Shown here in pieces: positions 13,410 through 22,830 of a stretch of 64,000 nt of DNA. The DNA comes from Acidimicrobiaceae bacterium (lineage in GTDB: Bacteria; Actinomycetota; Acidimicrobiia; Acidimicrobiales; UBA8190): positions 33,041 to 97,040 of the forward strand of contig PLZB01000086.1 of NCBI GenBank assembly GCA_003151955.1. The letters run 5' to 3'. The notes under the pieces are model-generated. The model ran no database searches and was not told the origin of the DNA. It was given only the letters and a program-made list of their open reading frames with translations. Each line of letters begins with the position of its first letter. Within the stretch, counting starts at the first letter, position 1. The translations under genes and the position numbers were made by a program.

Positions 13410-16400
13410 ATGTCCTGGGGGGGAAGTCGTCGACGGTCCTTGGCGTTCGCCGGGCTCTGCCTGGCCTCACTGCTGGTCAGTGCCGGCTCGGCGGCGGGGA
13501 GGAGCACGTCCCACCTGGACGAGAACGGACCCCAGGGAATGAACCAGGAGGCGGCCGTGGCCACCTACGGGGGAGGCGACCCCAACGTGACCATCGCCTA
13601 CGTCGAGGGGGGGATCAACTGGCACCTCCACGATGCCGCCGCCCTGGCCTCGGTGGTGACGGTCGACCGGCGGGAGGCGCCGGTCCCCTGCACGGGGGCG
13701 ACGGTCGGGACGGCCACGATGGTGGTCGGGGGGACGACCGAGCCGTGCAGCACCTGGTACAGCAGCGCGCTGGCCGACTACGACCTGGCCTCCACGGGGC
13801 ACGTGACCGCCGCCGACTGGGCCCAGGACCCCCGGGTCGGGGACCGCAACGGCAACGGGGTCATCGACCCGGAGGACCTGACGGCGTCGTTCTGCGGGGC
13901 CGGACTGGCCCCGCCGCCGCCGGGGAACTCGGCCCCGGTCACGGTGGCGGGCTTCCCCTGCGCCATCTCGGGGTGGGACTTCTACGACGGCCAGAACGAC
14001 CCGGCTACCGTCGACACCGCCTACGGCCATGCCAACGGCCAGATGGACACCATCCACTCGGAGTGCCCGAAGTGCAGCATCCTCCCCGTCAAGGCCGGGG
14101 AGGAGGCCCTGGACCGGACCGACGACCTGGCCAAGGCCTGGCTCTTCGCCGCCGACTCCGGGGCCAGGGTCATCGTGTCGGTCACGGCCGACCTGGGCTA
14201 CTCGACCTTCATGGCCAACGCCGTCGACTTCGTGCACCGGCAGGGGATCGTGACGGTGGAGTCCTCGAACGACTTCGACTCCACCGACCACCAGGGGGGG
14301 ATGTTCTGGCCCGACGTCCTCCCCGGCAACGGCGCCGTGGTCGACGCGGCGGGGACGGCCTACACCCGGTCGGACGAGACCTCCTGGGGCACCCATGACA
14401 TGTTCACGGTCGACACCGGGGGGGGATCCACGTCGGAGTCGACTCCGACGACGGGAGGGCTCTTCGGGCTCCTGCTCTCCTACGGGAACACGGCCCACAC
14501 CGACGGGTTCGTCCCGGCCCCGCTGACCGGGGACCAGGCCATCCAGATCATGCGGTCGACGGCCCGGCCAGTGACCGACACCACGCTGTCGTGGGCCGGG
14601 GGCGGGGGGAGCTCGGACGGGTGGAACCTCCAGTACGGCTACGGGATCCCCGACATGCTGGCCGCGGCCCGGGTCCTGTTCACCAGCCACCTGGAGCCCC
14701 CCACCGGCCTCATCACCACTCCGGGGTGGTACGCCATGGTCGACCCGACCACGACGGCCAGCCTCCCGGTGGACGGGACGGTGACGGCCCCGTCGGGAGA
14801 CGGGTTCAGCTGGACCCTCCAGGCCGCCGCCGGACCCCAGCCCGTCGACGGCGACTGGTTCCCGATCGGGACGGGGACGGGGACGGGATCGTTCAACGGA
14901 CTCCTCGGGACACTCGACCTCTCGAGCATCCCTCCGGCGTTCTGGAAGGCGTCCCCGTCGGTCTCGGCTCCCCCTACCGGCCCCAAGGACCTCCCCACCT
15001 CCGAGCAGTACGCCGTCACGCTCCGGCTGCTCGTCACCGACACGACGACCTCGGCCGGGGCCGAGGACCGGCGGGCGATCAACGTCCAGCACGACGGGAC
15101 CCTCCTTCCCGGGTTCCCGAAGGCCAACGGGGCCAGCATCGAGAGCCAGCCCGCCCTGGTCGACCTCCAGGGGACAGGGACGATGGACATCGTCTACGCC
15201 GACGCCGACGGCCTGGTCCACGCCCTCGACCCGTCGAGCGGCCTGGAGCTCCCGGGCTGGCCCGCCCACAGCCCGCCGGTCTCGGTCCCGGCCGCCCACA
15301 GCGGGGTCGACCCGGGCCACCAGTCGATCCTCGACCCGGTCGCCGTCGGGGACCTCGACCACACCGGGGCCCTGTCGGTGGTGGTGACGAGCGTCGACGG
15401 GACGGTCTCGGTCTTCGACGCCCAGGGTCAGGAGGAGCCGGGCTGGCCCCGGACCACCGACACCGGGGTGACGGCCCCGGCCATCCCCCGGCCCGAGCTC
15501 CCGAACGTCCGGCTCCCGGTGGCCGGGGCCAGCTCCCCGCCGGTGCTGGCCGACCTCGACGGGGACCACCGGCTGTCGATCGTCCAGTCCGGGTGGGATG
15601 GGTACCTCCACGTCTGGGACCCGGCCGGGAACGTCCGACCGGGATGGCCGGTCCGGGTGGTGCTGCCGGCCGGGTTCACCCCCGACCCGGGCTACCTCCT
15701 CGAGGCCGACCAGAAGCTCGACACCCCGCCGGCGGTGGCCCACTTCGACGGTATCGGCCCCCCCGACCTCGTCGTGAGAAGCCAGGAGACCGAGATCACC
15801 GGGGGCGGGATCGAGCCCCTCCCGAAGGGCTACGTCTTCGCCTTCACGGCGGCGGGGGCCCAGGTCCCGGGCTGGCCGGTCACCCAGCAGGGCCTGGTCG
15901 AGTACTACGGGTCGGCCCAGGAATTCATCACCGAGGGGACCGACGTCCCGGTGGCGGCCGACGTCCACGGGACGGGGAGGGACGAGGTGGCAGTGGGGCC
16001 GATCTGGACCCCGAGCTCCCTCATCGACGGGAACGGGACGGTGGAGGGCGCCTACGGCGACCTCTTCACCGCGGGCTACTCCCTCCTGACCGTCCAGAAC
16101 AACCCGAGCCTGGCCCTCGACCCGGCCACCCTCCCGCCGGAGACCCCCATCCCGTTCACCTCGTCGGGGTCGTTCGGCCGGCTGGGCCCCCCGGGGTCCC
16201 CGCTCGTCTTCGCCCAGTCGACGGTGGGGTCGGCGACCTTCGCCGGCGCCGAGCTCGAGACCGACTCCGGGCTGGGGATCAACCAGTTCATGGGGGCCTG
16301 GAACGCCCAGCTGGCGCCGAACGGAGCCCCCCAGACGGTCAGTGGGTTCCCGGCCGTCCGGGAGGGGCTCGACTTCCTGGGCCAGCCCCTCTTCAGCGAC

Positions 16401-17771
16401 GTCTCGGGTGGAGGCCAGGTCTCGGTGGTCTCCGGGGGGGACTCCAACCTGCTCGACGCCTACACGGCGGCGGGGACCCCGGCGGCGGGGTTCCCGAAGT
16501 TCACCGGGGGCTGGGTCACCTTCGCCCCGTCGACGGGGGACCTCCTCGGCGACGGGCGGACCGACGTGGTGGCCGGGACCCGGGAGGGGGAGCTCTTCGC
16601 CTGGTCCACCGGCGGATCGGCCACGGCCAACGACCAGTGGTGGCACGCCCAGCACGACGAGTACAACAGCGGCAACGCCGGGACCGACAGCCGGCCCCCC
16701 GGGGTGGCCCGGAACGTGAGCTGGTCGCCGGGGCAGCCGACGGTCTCCTTCAGGGCCCCCGGTGGGGACTGGTACGACGGGACGGTGGGCCACTACGAGA
16801 TCACCTACGGGCCGGACGGGCACACCGTCTCGCTCAGTCCATCCGGACCGGCGGGAACGACGGAGACGGCCGGCGTCCCGGTGGGGACGACGGGGATCCG
16901 GATCGTGGCCCTGGACGGGGCCGGGAACGTGAGCGGGCCGGCCGTGGTGGGGACCCCCCCACCGGGAGCGGCGGGGGGCTACCTGGCCGTCGGGGGTGAC
17001 GGCGGGGTCTTCGCCTTCGGGGACGCCGGCTTCGCGGGGTCGATGGCGGGGCGGCCCCACGCCCCCATGGTGGGGATCAGCTCGACCCCGAGCCGGGGAG
17101 GTTACTGGGAGGTGGCCGCCGACGGAGGGGTCTTCGCCTTCGGGGACGCCCGCTTCGCCGGGTCGATGGGGGGACGGCCGCTCAACGCCCCGGTCGTCGG
17201 GATGGCCCCCACGGCCGACGGGAAGGGCTACTGGGAGGTCGCCGCCGACGGGGGGGTCTTCGCCTTCGGGGACGCCGGCTACGTCGGGTCGATGGGGGGC
17301 CGGCCCCTCAACGCCCCCGTCGTCGGGATGGCCGCTACCCCGGACGGCGGGGGGTACTGGCTGGTCGGCTCGGACGGGGGGATCTTCGCCTTCGGGGACG
17401 CCCGCTTCGCCGGGTCGATGGGAGGACGGCCGCTCAACGCCCCGGTCGTCGGGATGGCGGCGTCGGAACCCTCCAGAGGTGGGTCGGGGTACTGGCTGGT
17501 CGGCTCGGACGGGGGGGTCTTCGCCTTCGGGGACGCCCGCTACGCCGGGTCGTTGGGGGGCCGGCCCCTCAACGCCCCGATCACCGGGATCGCCGCTTCG
17601 GAGCCCACGAGCACCCTCACCGGAGGTGGGTCGGGGTACTGGCTGGTCGGCTCGGACGGCGGGGTCTTCGCCTTCGGGGACGCCGGCTACGCCGGTTCGA
17701 TGGGAACGCCCGGGCTCCGGGGGGCGGCCTCGGCCACGGGCATCTCGGGGCTGCCCGGGGTGCCCGGTTGA
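13410..17771 (+). CDS. Secreted subtilase-like protein with beta-propeller and DGGVFAFGDA repeats
   Basis: 1453 residues. A signal peptide (about 1-30, RRRS then a hydrophobic core ending SAGSAAG) is followed by a divergent S8-like domain. The catalytic Asp position reads AYVEGGINW (Glu). The His is in YGHANGQMD, the oxyanion Asn in ESSNDFD and the Ser in TSESTPTTGGL. From about residue 560 come FG-GAP/VCBS-type repeats (a predicted beta-propeller), then a fibronectin III-like segment. Six C-terminal repeats follow, each built on YW.V...DGGVFAFGDA..AGSMGGRPLNAPVVGM. The repeats resemble cell-surface modules common in Acidimicrobiales proteins. The stop overlaps the amidase start. Peptidase activity is doubtful because of the Asp-to-Glu change. 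Confidence 0.82.
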   Translation: MSWGGSRRRSLAFAGLCLASLLVSAGSAAGRSTSHLDENGPQGMNQEAAVATYGGGDPNVTIAYVEGGINWHLHDAAALASVVTVDRREAPVPCTGATVGTATMVVGGTTEPCSTWYSSALADYDLASTGHVTAADWAQDPRVGDRNGNGVIDPEDLTASFCGAGLAPPPPGNSAPVTVAGFPCAISGWDFYDGQNDPATVDTAYGHANGQMDTIHSECPKCSILPVKAGEEALDRTDDLAKAWLFAADSGARVIVSVTADLGYSTFMANAVDFVHRQGIVTVESSNDFDSTDHQGGMFWPDVLPGNGAVVDAAGTAYTRSDETSWGTHDMFTVDTGGGSTSESTPTTGGLFGLLLSYGNTAHTDGFVPAPLTGDQAIQIMRSTARPVTDTTLSWAGGGGSSDGWNLQYGYGIPDMLAAARVLFTSHLEPPTGLITTPGWYAMVDPTTTASLPVDGTVTAPSGDGFSWTLQAAAGPQPVDGDWFPIGTGTGTGSFNGLLGTLDLSSIPPAFWKASPSVSAPPTGPKDLPTSEQYAVTLRLLVTDTTTSAGAEDRRAINVQHDGTLLPGFPKANGASIESQPALVDLQGTGTMDIVYADADGLVHALDPSSGLELPGWPAHSPPVSVPAAHSGVDPGHQSILDPVAVGDLDHTGALSVVVTSVDGTVSVFDAQGQEEPGWPRTTDTGVTAPAIPRPELPNVRLPVAGASSPPVLADLDGDHRLSIVQSGWDGYLHVWDPAGNVRPGWPVRVVLPAGFTPDPGYLLEADQKLDTPPAVAHFDGIGPPDLVVRSQETEITGGGIEPLPKGYVFAFTAAGAQVPGWPVTQQGLVEYYGSAQEFITEGTDVPVAADVHGTGRDEVAVGPIWTPSSLIDGNGTVEGAYGDLFTAGYSLLTVQNNPSLALDPATLPPETPIPFTSSGSFGRLGPPGSPLVFAQSTVGSATFAGAELETDSGLGINQFMGAWNAQLAPNGAPQTVSGFPAVREGLDFLGQPLFSDVSGGGQVSVVSGGDSNLLDAYTAAGTPAAGFPKFTGGWVTFAPSTGDLLGDGRTDVVAGTREGELFAWSTGGSATANDQWWHAQHDEYNSGNAGTDSRPPGVARNVSWSPGQPTVSFRAPGGDWYDGTVGHYEITYGPDGHTVSLSPSGPAGTTETAGVPVGTTGIRIVALDGAGNVSGPAVVGTPPPGAAGGYLAVGGDGGVFAFGDAGFAGSMAGRPHAPMVGISSTPSRGGYWEVAADGGVFAFGDARFAGSMGGRPLNAPVVGMAPTADGKGYWEVAADGGVFAFGDAGYVGSMGGRPLNAPVVGMAATPDGGGYWLVGSDGGIFAFGDARFAGSMGGRPLNAPVVGMAASEPSRGGSGYWLVGSDGGVFAFGDARYAGSLGGRPLNAPITGIAASEPTSTLTGGGSGYWLVGSDGGVFAFGDAGYAGSMGTPGLRGAASATGISGLPGVPG
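16978..17740 (+). repeat. Six in-frame tandem repeats of 123-147 bp
   Basis: Six copies begin near 16980, 17103, 17230, 17356, 17491 and 17638. Each contains a nearly identical stretch encoding DGGVFAFGDA, and most also encode GGRPLNAPVVGM. Copies 2-5 are close at the DNA level, suggesting recent duplication or gene conversion. Copies 5 and 6 follow enlarged Gly/Ser/Thr linkers. The repeats are coding and keep frame. Confidence 0.9.
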
Positions 17772-18889
17772 GCACCTTCATCGAGCGGTTCGAGACGTCG
17801 GGGTCGGGGAGCCGGCTGGCGGTGAAGGACCTCATCGACATGGTGGGGGTCCCGACCACGGCCGGGTGCCGGGCCGTGGCCGCCGAGGCCGGGCCGGCCC
17901 GGACCGACGCCGCCTGCCTGGCCGGGGCCCGGGCGGCCGGGGCCCGGATCGTGGGAAAGACGAACCTCCACGAGCTGGCCCTCGGCGTGACTGGGATCAA
18001 CCCCTGGTACGGGACCCCGGTCAACCCGCTCGACCCGGGGCTGGTCCCCGGAGGCTCATCGAGCGGTTCGGCCGTGGCCGTCGCCACCGGGGAGGCCGAC
18101 GTGGCCTACGGGAGCGACACCGGGGGGTCGGTCCGGATCCCCTCGGCCTGCTGCGGGACGGCCGGCCTCAAGACCAGTTGGGGTCGGGTGTCCCTGGCGG
18201 GGGTCTGGCCCCTGGCCCCGAGCTTCGACACCGTCGGCCCCATGGCCCGGGACGTGACCGGGCTGGTCACCGGGATGGAGCTCCTCGAGCCCGGCTTCGT
18301 CCTGTCGGGCCCAGCGCCCGGGCGGGTGGGCCGGGTCCGGGTGGAGGCCGATCCCACCGTCGACGCCGCCGTCGACTCGGCCCTGGCCGTGGCCGGGTTC
18401 GAGGTGGTGTCGATCGAGCTGGCCGAGTGGGAGGAGGTCACGGCCGCCACCGGACTCCTCCTGGTGGCCGAGGCCTGGGCCACCAACCGGGCCCTCCTGG
18501 AACGCCGACCGGACGAGGTCGGCACCGACGTGGCCGACCGGCTCCGGCTGGGCCGGGGGATCGGACCGGTGCCCCTGGCCCGGGCCGCCGCTGTCCGGGA
18601 CCGCTGGCTGGAGCGGCTGGACCGGCTCTTCGGGGAGGTGGACCTCCTGGCCACCCCCACCCTCTCCATCCTCCCCCCGCCCCTCGGCCAGGGGGAGGAG
18701 CTCCTCATGGCCCGGTGCACCCTCCCTGTCAACCTGGCCGGGGTGCCGGCCCTGGCCATGGCCGTCCCGACCGGGGGTCCCCTCCCGGCCAGCCTCCAGC
18801 TCATCGGGCCCATGGGCGGCGAGGAGGCGCTCCTGGCCGGCGGGCTCCGGGTCGAGGCCGGGCTGGCCGGGGAGGGGGGCTCGCCGTGA
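17768..18889 (+). CDS. Amidase-signature family hydrolase
   Basis: 373 residues with the Ser-cisSer-Lys triad of amidase-signature enzymes: Lys20 in AVKDLID, cis-Ser97 in PGGSSSGSA and nucleophile Ser121 in GSDTGGSVRIP. These enzymes cleave amide bonds of varied substrates. The protein is shorter than the usual 430-480 residues, mainly because the N-terminus begins just before the catalytic Lys. The TTG start overlaps the previous stop (TTGA), and no better upstream start avoids that gene. The stop overlaps the P450 start. With P450 and amidohydrolase it looks like a catabolic or tailoring set for one small molecule. Confidence 0.88.
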   Translation: MSTFIERFETSGSGSRLAVKDLIDMVGVPTTAGCRAVAAEAGPARTDAACLAGARAAGARIVGKTNLHELALGVTGINPWYGTPVNPLDPGLVPGGSSSGSAVAVATGEADVAYGSDTGGSVRIPSACCGTAGLKTSWGRVSLAGVWPLAPSFDTVGPMARDVTGLVTGMELLEPGFVLSGPAPGRVGRVRVEADPTVDAAVDSALAVAGFEVVSIELAEWEEVTAATGLLLVAEAWATNRALLERRPDEVGTDVADRLRLGRGIGPVPLARAAAVRDRWLERLDRLFGEVDLLATPTLSILPPPLGQGEELLMARCTLPVNLAGVPALAMAVPTGGPLPASLQLIGPMGGEEALLAGGLRVEAGLAGEGGSP

Positions 18890-20124
18890 CCGGGACAGTA
18901 CGGCTCGACCCGGCCGAGCTCGAGGCGCGACCCGAGGACCCCTTCAGCCACCTGGCCGCGGCCCGGGCCGCCTCGGGGCCGGTCCACCAGGCCACGAACG
19001 GAATGTGGTGCGTCCTGGGCCGGGCCGAGGCCGACGCCGTCCTGCGGGACCGCCGGTTCGTCTCGGGTCCGATCGGGGCCCTCTACCGCCAACTCCTGCC
19101 TCCGGGTGCCGCCCACGACGAGCTGGGCCACCGGATCAACTTCCTCGATCCCCCCGACCATCCCCGGGTGCGGGGGATCGTCCAACCCGTCTTCACGGCC
19201 CGGGCCGTCGCCACCCTGGGGGACCGGATCGGGGGGCTGGTGGCGGGCTGCCTCGACTCGATGCGGAACGGCTCGGACGACGGGGCCGAGGTCGACCTCC
19301 TCGACGGGTTCGCCGACCAGGTGCCGACCGCCACCATCTCCTCGCTGCTGGGGGTCCCGGAGGAGGACTGGGCCCGGCTCACGGCCCTCACCGAGCGGGT
19401 CACCCGGCTCCTGTCGATCTCCGTGGACCCCGCCGCCATGGCCGACGCCCTGGAGGCGGCCGAATCCTTCCGGGCCGAGGCCCGCCGGCTGCTGGCCGAC
19501 CGCCGGGCCTCGCCGGGAGAGGACCTCCTGAGCGCCTTGGCCGGGGCCGGGGAGGACGGGGAGCGGCTCCAGGACGCCGAGCTCCTCTCACTGGTGGTCA
19601 CCCTCTACTCCGCCGGCCACCGGACGACGAGGGACCTGACGGCGAACGGGATCCTCGAGCTGACACGGCACCCCGGGCTCCTCCGCCGGGCCATGGAGGA
19701 GCCCGAGCTCCTCCGGCCGCTGGTCCAGGAATTCCTCCGCCACCAGACCCCCACCCTCTACATCGGCCGGGTGGCCGGGGAGGACGCCGAGGTGGGGGGG
19801 GTCACCGTCCCGGCCGGAGCCTTCGTCCTGGTGGTGCTGGCCGCCGCCAACCGGGATCCGGCCGCCTACGACGACCCCGACCGGTTCGACCCGGACCGGG
19901 GTGGCCCACCCCCCCTGTCGTTCGCCGTCGGACCCCACCACTGCCTGGGGGCCCAGCTGGCCCGGGCCGAGGCCGAGGCCATGGTGGGGGGACTCCTGGG
20001 GGCGGTCTCGGAGCTGGCCCTGGCCGATCCGGCCCCGGGCTGGCGAATGAGCGGCCCCTTCCGGGGCCCCACCCACCTCCGGGTCCGACTCCGCTGGCGC
20101 TCCGGGGGAGAGCGGCCGGTGTGA
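18886..20124 (+). CDS. Cytochrome P450
   Basis: 412 residues, normal for a soluble bacterial P450. The ExxR motif is EFLR (282-285). The heme-binding loop is FAVGPHHCLG with Cys353 as thiolate ligand. The I-helix reads AGHRTT (243-248): the acidic residue that usually precedes the catalytic Thr (as in AGHETT) is Arg246, which may alter proton delivery. No ferredoxin or reductase gene is adjacent. The GTG start overlaps the amidase stop (GTGA), and the stop overlaps the amidohydrolase start, so the three genes are translationally coupled. Confidence 0.93.
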   Translation: MTGTVRLDPAELEARPEDPFSHLAAARAASGPVHQATNGMWCVLGRAEADAVLRDRRFVSGPIGALYRQLLPPGAAHDELGHRINFLDPPDHPRVRGIVQPVFTARAVATLGDRIGGLVAGCLDSMRNGSDDGAEVDLLDGFADQVPTATISSLLGVPEEDWARLTALTERVTRLLSISVDPAAMADALEAAESFRAEARRLLADRRASPGEDLLSALAGAGEDGERLQDAELLSLVVTLYSAGHRTTRDLTANGILELTRHPGLLRRAMEEPELLRPLVQEFLRHQTPTLYIGRVAGEDAEVGGVTVPAGAFVLVVLAAANRDPAAYDDPDRFDPDRGGPPPLSFAVGPHHCLGAQLARAEAEAMVGGLLGAVSELALADPAPGWRMSGPFRGPTHLRVRLRWRSGGERPV

Positions 20125-21257
20125 CCGGCGTCATCGACTCCGACCAGCACCTCTACGAGGACCGGACCCTCTGGGCCGACCACATCGACCCGGACCGCCG
20201 GGACCAGGCCCTGACTCTCGTCGACGACGAGCTCGGCTACACCTGGCTGAGCTGGGGGGAGCAGCGGCTCGACCTGGCCGACGTCCAGGTCCCCGGGGAC
20301 ACCGCCGCCCTCGGCCGGCACCGGCAACGGCAGCGGGAGGGCCTCCCGGCCGGGTACCGCTACGACGAGGCCCTCCCGACCTCCTACTGGAACCCCGCCG
20401 CCCGGGTCGACCAGCTCGACGTCATGGGCCTCGACCAGGCCGTGGTCTTCCCCAACTACGGGCTCCTCTGGGAGCGCCGACTCTCGGGGGACCTCCCGGC
20501 CCTGACCGCCAACATGGGGGCCTGGAACCGCTGGTGCGGCGAGGTGGTGGCCGGGGGCCGGGGCCGGCTCCACCCGGTGGCCCACCTGACCCTCCGGGAC
20601 CCGGCCTGGCTGGAGGCCCAGCTGGCCGGACTGGCCCGGGCCGGCGTCCGGCTGGCCATGATCGCCCCGGCCGCCGTGGACGGCCGGCCCCTCTCCCACC
20701 CCGACCACGACCGGCTCTGGTCGGCCTTCGTCGACCGGGGGGTGACCCCGGTCTTCCACGTCGCCGACCAGCCCCCGGTCCTCGACGAGGCCTTCTCGAC
20801 CGACCCCGGGGACAGCCTCGTCCCCGTGCTCGGGTCGATCTTCCTCTGGGTCCCTCCCGCCGTCGCCGTCACCGACCTGATCGTGAACGGCACCCTGGCA
20901 AGGCACCCCGGTCTCCGGATCGGGATCGTCGAGCTCTCCTCGGTCTGGGTGCCCCAGTACCTGCTGATGCTCGACGGCGGCTGGGACTTCACCACCACCC
21001 TGAACGGCCGGCCCCTGGCCCCCCTCGAGCTCCGACCGAGCGAGTACTTCCGCCGCCAGGTGCGGGTCTCCTCGTTCTCCTACGAGCAGCCGGCCCGGCT
21101 GGGGGCCCGGTCCGGGGACCTCTTCATGGCCTGCTCCGACTACCCCCACTCCGAGGGGACCGGCACCCCCCTCGAGGACTACGCCCGGGCCGGCTCCCTC
21201 CCCGGGGACGCCGCCGGGCTCTTCCACGACAACGTCGCCGACCTCCTGGGCCCGTGA
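20121..21257 (+). CDS. Amidohydrolase 2 family metal-dependent hydrolase / decarboxylase
   Basis: 378 residues of TIM-barrel type. The N-terminal DSDQHLYED supplies an x-x-H strand-1 motif, RVDQLDVMGLDQAVVFPNYG is typical of the family, VFHVADQPP carries a central His and the C-terminal MACSDYPHSEG supplies the conserved Asp-x-P-H. Relatives include ACMSD-like decarboxylases and other hydrolases acting on aromatic or small organic acids; the substrate cannot be named. The GTG start overlaps the P450 stop. A few bases after its stop the convergent flavoprotein gene ends, so this is the last gene of the operon. Confidence 0.85.
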   Translation: MTGVIDSDQHLYEDRTLWADHIDPDRRDQALTLVDDELGYTWLSWGEQRLDLADVQVPGDTAALGRHRQRQREGLPAGYRYDEALPTSYWNPAARVDQLDVMGLDQAVVFPNYGLLWERRLSGDLPALTANMGAWNRWCGEVVAGGRGRLHPVAHLTLRDPAWLEAQLAGLARAGVRLAMIAPAAVDGRPLSHPDHDRLWSAFVDRGVTPVFHVADQPPVLDEAFSTDPGDSLVPVLGSIFLWVPPAVAVTDLIVNGTLARHPGLRIGIVELSSVWVPQYLLMLDGGWDFTTTLNGRPLAPLELRPSEYFRRQVRVSSFSYEQPARLGARSGDLFMACSDYPHSEGTGTPLEDYARAGSLPGDAAGLFHDNVADLLGP

Positions 21258-21267
21258 CCCCCCGCCG

Positions 21268-22830
21268 TCAGCCCGCGGCCCCGGGGATGGACTGGGCAAA
21301 GCGGAAGACCCCGTCGGGGTCGTAGGTCGTCTTCACCTGGCTGAGCCGGGGGAGGTTGGCCCCGTAGTAGGCCTGCTGCCAGTTGACGAGGGTGGGGTCG
21401 ATGTAGTTCTGGTAGGCGCCCCCGTCGGTGTAGGGGGCCATGGTGGTGGCCGACTGGGCCAGCCACTGCCGGCCCAGGGAGATCGTGGCGGCCGGGGTGG
21501 TGGTGGTCCAGGAGACGCTGGACTCGATGCAGCAGAGGGCGTTTCGGTGGACGAAGGCGGTGGCGGCGGGGGTGACGGTGTTGATGGCCCCCCCGTAGGC
21601 GTCGAAGACGAGGCCACCTCCGAGGGTGGGGTCCTGGTCGGCCAGGTCCTGGACGCCGGCCACGGCAGCGGAGATCCCGGCCGACGGGGGGGCGGCGGAG
21701 ACGTAGGCGGACTTGGCCGCGAAGCTGGACCGGCTGAGGGTCCCGGCCGGGTTCTGGTCGGGGGTGTGGCACTGGGCCACGCTCAGGCCCTCGCAGCCCC
21801 CCTCGATGAGCATGGCGTTCAGGTAGGTCTGGGGCCCCACGTAGTTGTAGGTCGGGGCCGTCCCGACCGCCGAGAGGAAGGGCTGGAGGAGGGAGCTGAG
21901 GGTGCCGGCGCTCCCGACGCAGACCCCGGCGGAGCGGACGGTGGGGGTGCCGGACTCCACCAGGAGCTGGCAGTTGGACCAGACCTCGTTCGGGGCCCCG
22001 GGGGCCCAGTCGAGCCAGGCCCCGAGGACGTCGGCAGCGGCCGACCAGGGGAAGTCCAGGGTGAAGAGAGCCAGGCCGGGGGCGGGGTGGGTGGTGAAGG
22101 TGAAGGAGGTCACCACCCCGAAGTTGCCCCCGCCCCCGCCCTGGTGGGCCCAGAAGAGGTCGGCATGCTCCGAGGCGTCGGCGGTGAGGAGGCTCCCGTC
22201 GGCGGTGACGACCTGGAGGGACTGGAGGTTGTCGCAGGTGAGCCCGTACCGGCGGCCGACGACCCCGATGCCGCCCCCCATGGTCAGGCCGGCCACCCCC
22301 ACCGTGGGGCAGGAGCCGGCCGGGATGAGGACCCCGGCCGCCGAGAGCTGGTCGTAGACGTCGATGAGCCGGGTCCCGGCCCCGATCACCGCCGTCCCCC
22401 CGGTGGCGGTGACGGTGTCCATGGCGGTGGTGTCGACGACGAGGCCGGTCCCCGTCGAGTAGCCCCCGTAGCTGTGGCCCCCGGAGCGGGGGATGGGGGT
22501 GACCCCGTGGGCCCGGGCGAAGGCGAGACAGCGCTGGACGTCGGAGGGGGAGGCGCAGAAGGCCACGGCGGCGGGCTGGGCCGTGGCGTAGGGGAGGTCG
22601 TAGACGAGGATGGCCGTCGGGTAGCTCGGGCTGGCGGGGAGGACCAGTCGGCCCGTCATCGAGGCGGCCAGGGCGGCCCAGGCCGCCGGATCGAGAGACT
22701 CGGTCGCCGTCGGTGCCGTCGTCGGGGCCGAGGTCCCGCCCGAGGTGCTGCTGCACGCGGCCGCCGGTCCCAGGAGGGCGACACCGGCCGCCGTCAGCCC
22801 GGCGCTGCGGAGGAAGTCCCGGCGGTCCAC
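21268..22830 (-). CDS. Secreted BBE-type FAD-linked oxidoreductase (lipoprotein, Tat-like)
   Basis: 520 residues. The N-terminus MDRRDFLRSAGL has a twin-arginine motif, followed by a hydrophobic stretch and lipobox AAAC (Cys26), then an S/T-rich linker; I infer Tat export and lipid anchoring. The FAD-binding domain has RSGGHSYGGYS with His119 and GLTCDN with Cys199, the two residues that bind FAD covalently in berberine-bridge-type oxidases. The C-terminal YGANLPRLSQVKTTYDPDGVFRF is the BBE motif. It likely oxidises sugars or small alcohols/alkaloid-like substrates with oxygen. It is convergent with the P450 operon. Confidence 0.92.
   Translation of the reverse strand: MDRRDFLRSAGLTAAGVALLGPAAACSSTSGGTSAPTTAPTATESLDPAAWAALAASMTGRLVLPASPSYPTAILVYDLPYATAQPAAVAFCASPSDVQRCLAFARAHGVTPIPRSGGHSYGGYSTGTGLVVDTTAMDTVTATGGTAVIGAGTRLIDVYDQLSAAGVLIPAGSCPTVGVAGLTMGGGIGVVGRRYGLTCDNLQSLQVVTADGSLLTADASEHADLFWAHQGGGGGNFGVVTSFTFTTHPAPGLALFTLDFPWSAAADVLGAWLDWAPGAPNEVWSNCQLLVESGTPTVRSAGVCVGSAGTLSSLLQPFLSAVGTAPTYNYVGPQTYLNAMLIEGGCEGLSVAQCHTPDQNPAGTLSRSSFAAKSAYVSAAPPSAGISAAVAGVQDLADQDPTLGGGLVFDAYGGAINTVTPAATAFVHRNALCCIESSVSWTTTTPAATISLGRQWLAQSATTMAPYTDGGAYQNYIDPTLVNWQQAYYGANLPRLSQVKTTYDPDGVFRFAQSIPGAAG

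Noticed and set aside
16978..17740. Regularly spaced repeats that could suggest a CRISPR array
   Set aside because: They are in-frame coding repeats of a secreted protein, with units of 123-147 bp and no spacer structure.
18886..21257. Second, longer starts for the P450 and amidohydrolase inside the preceding genes
   Set aside because: They would translate out-of-frame Pro/Gly/Arg-rich sequence; the GTGA overlaps give natural starts and normal family lengths.
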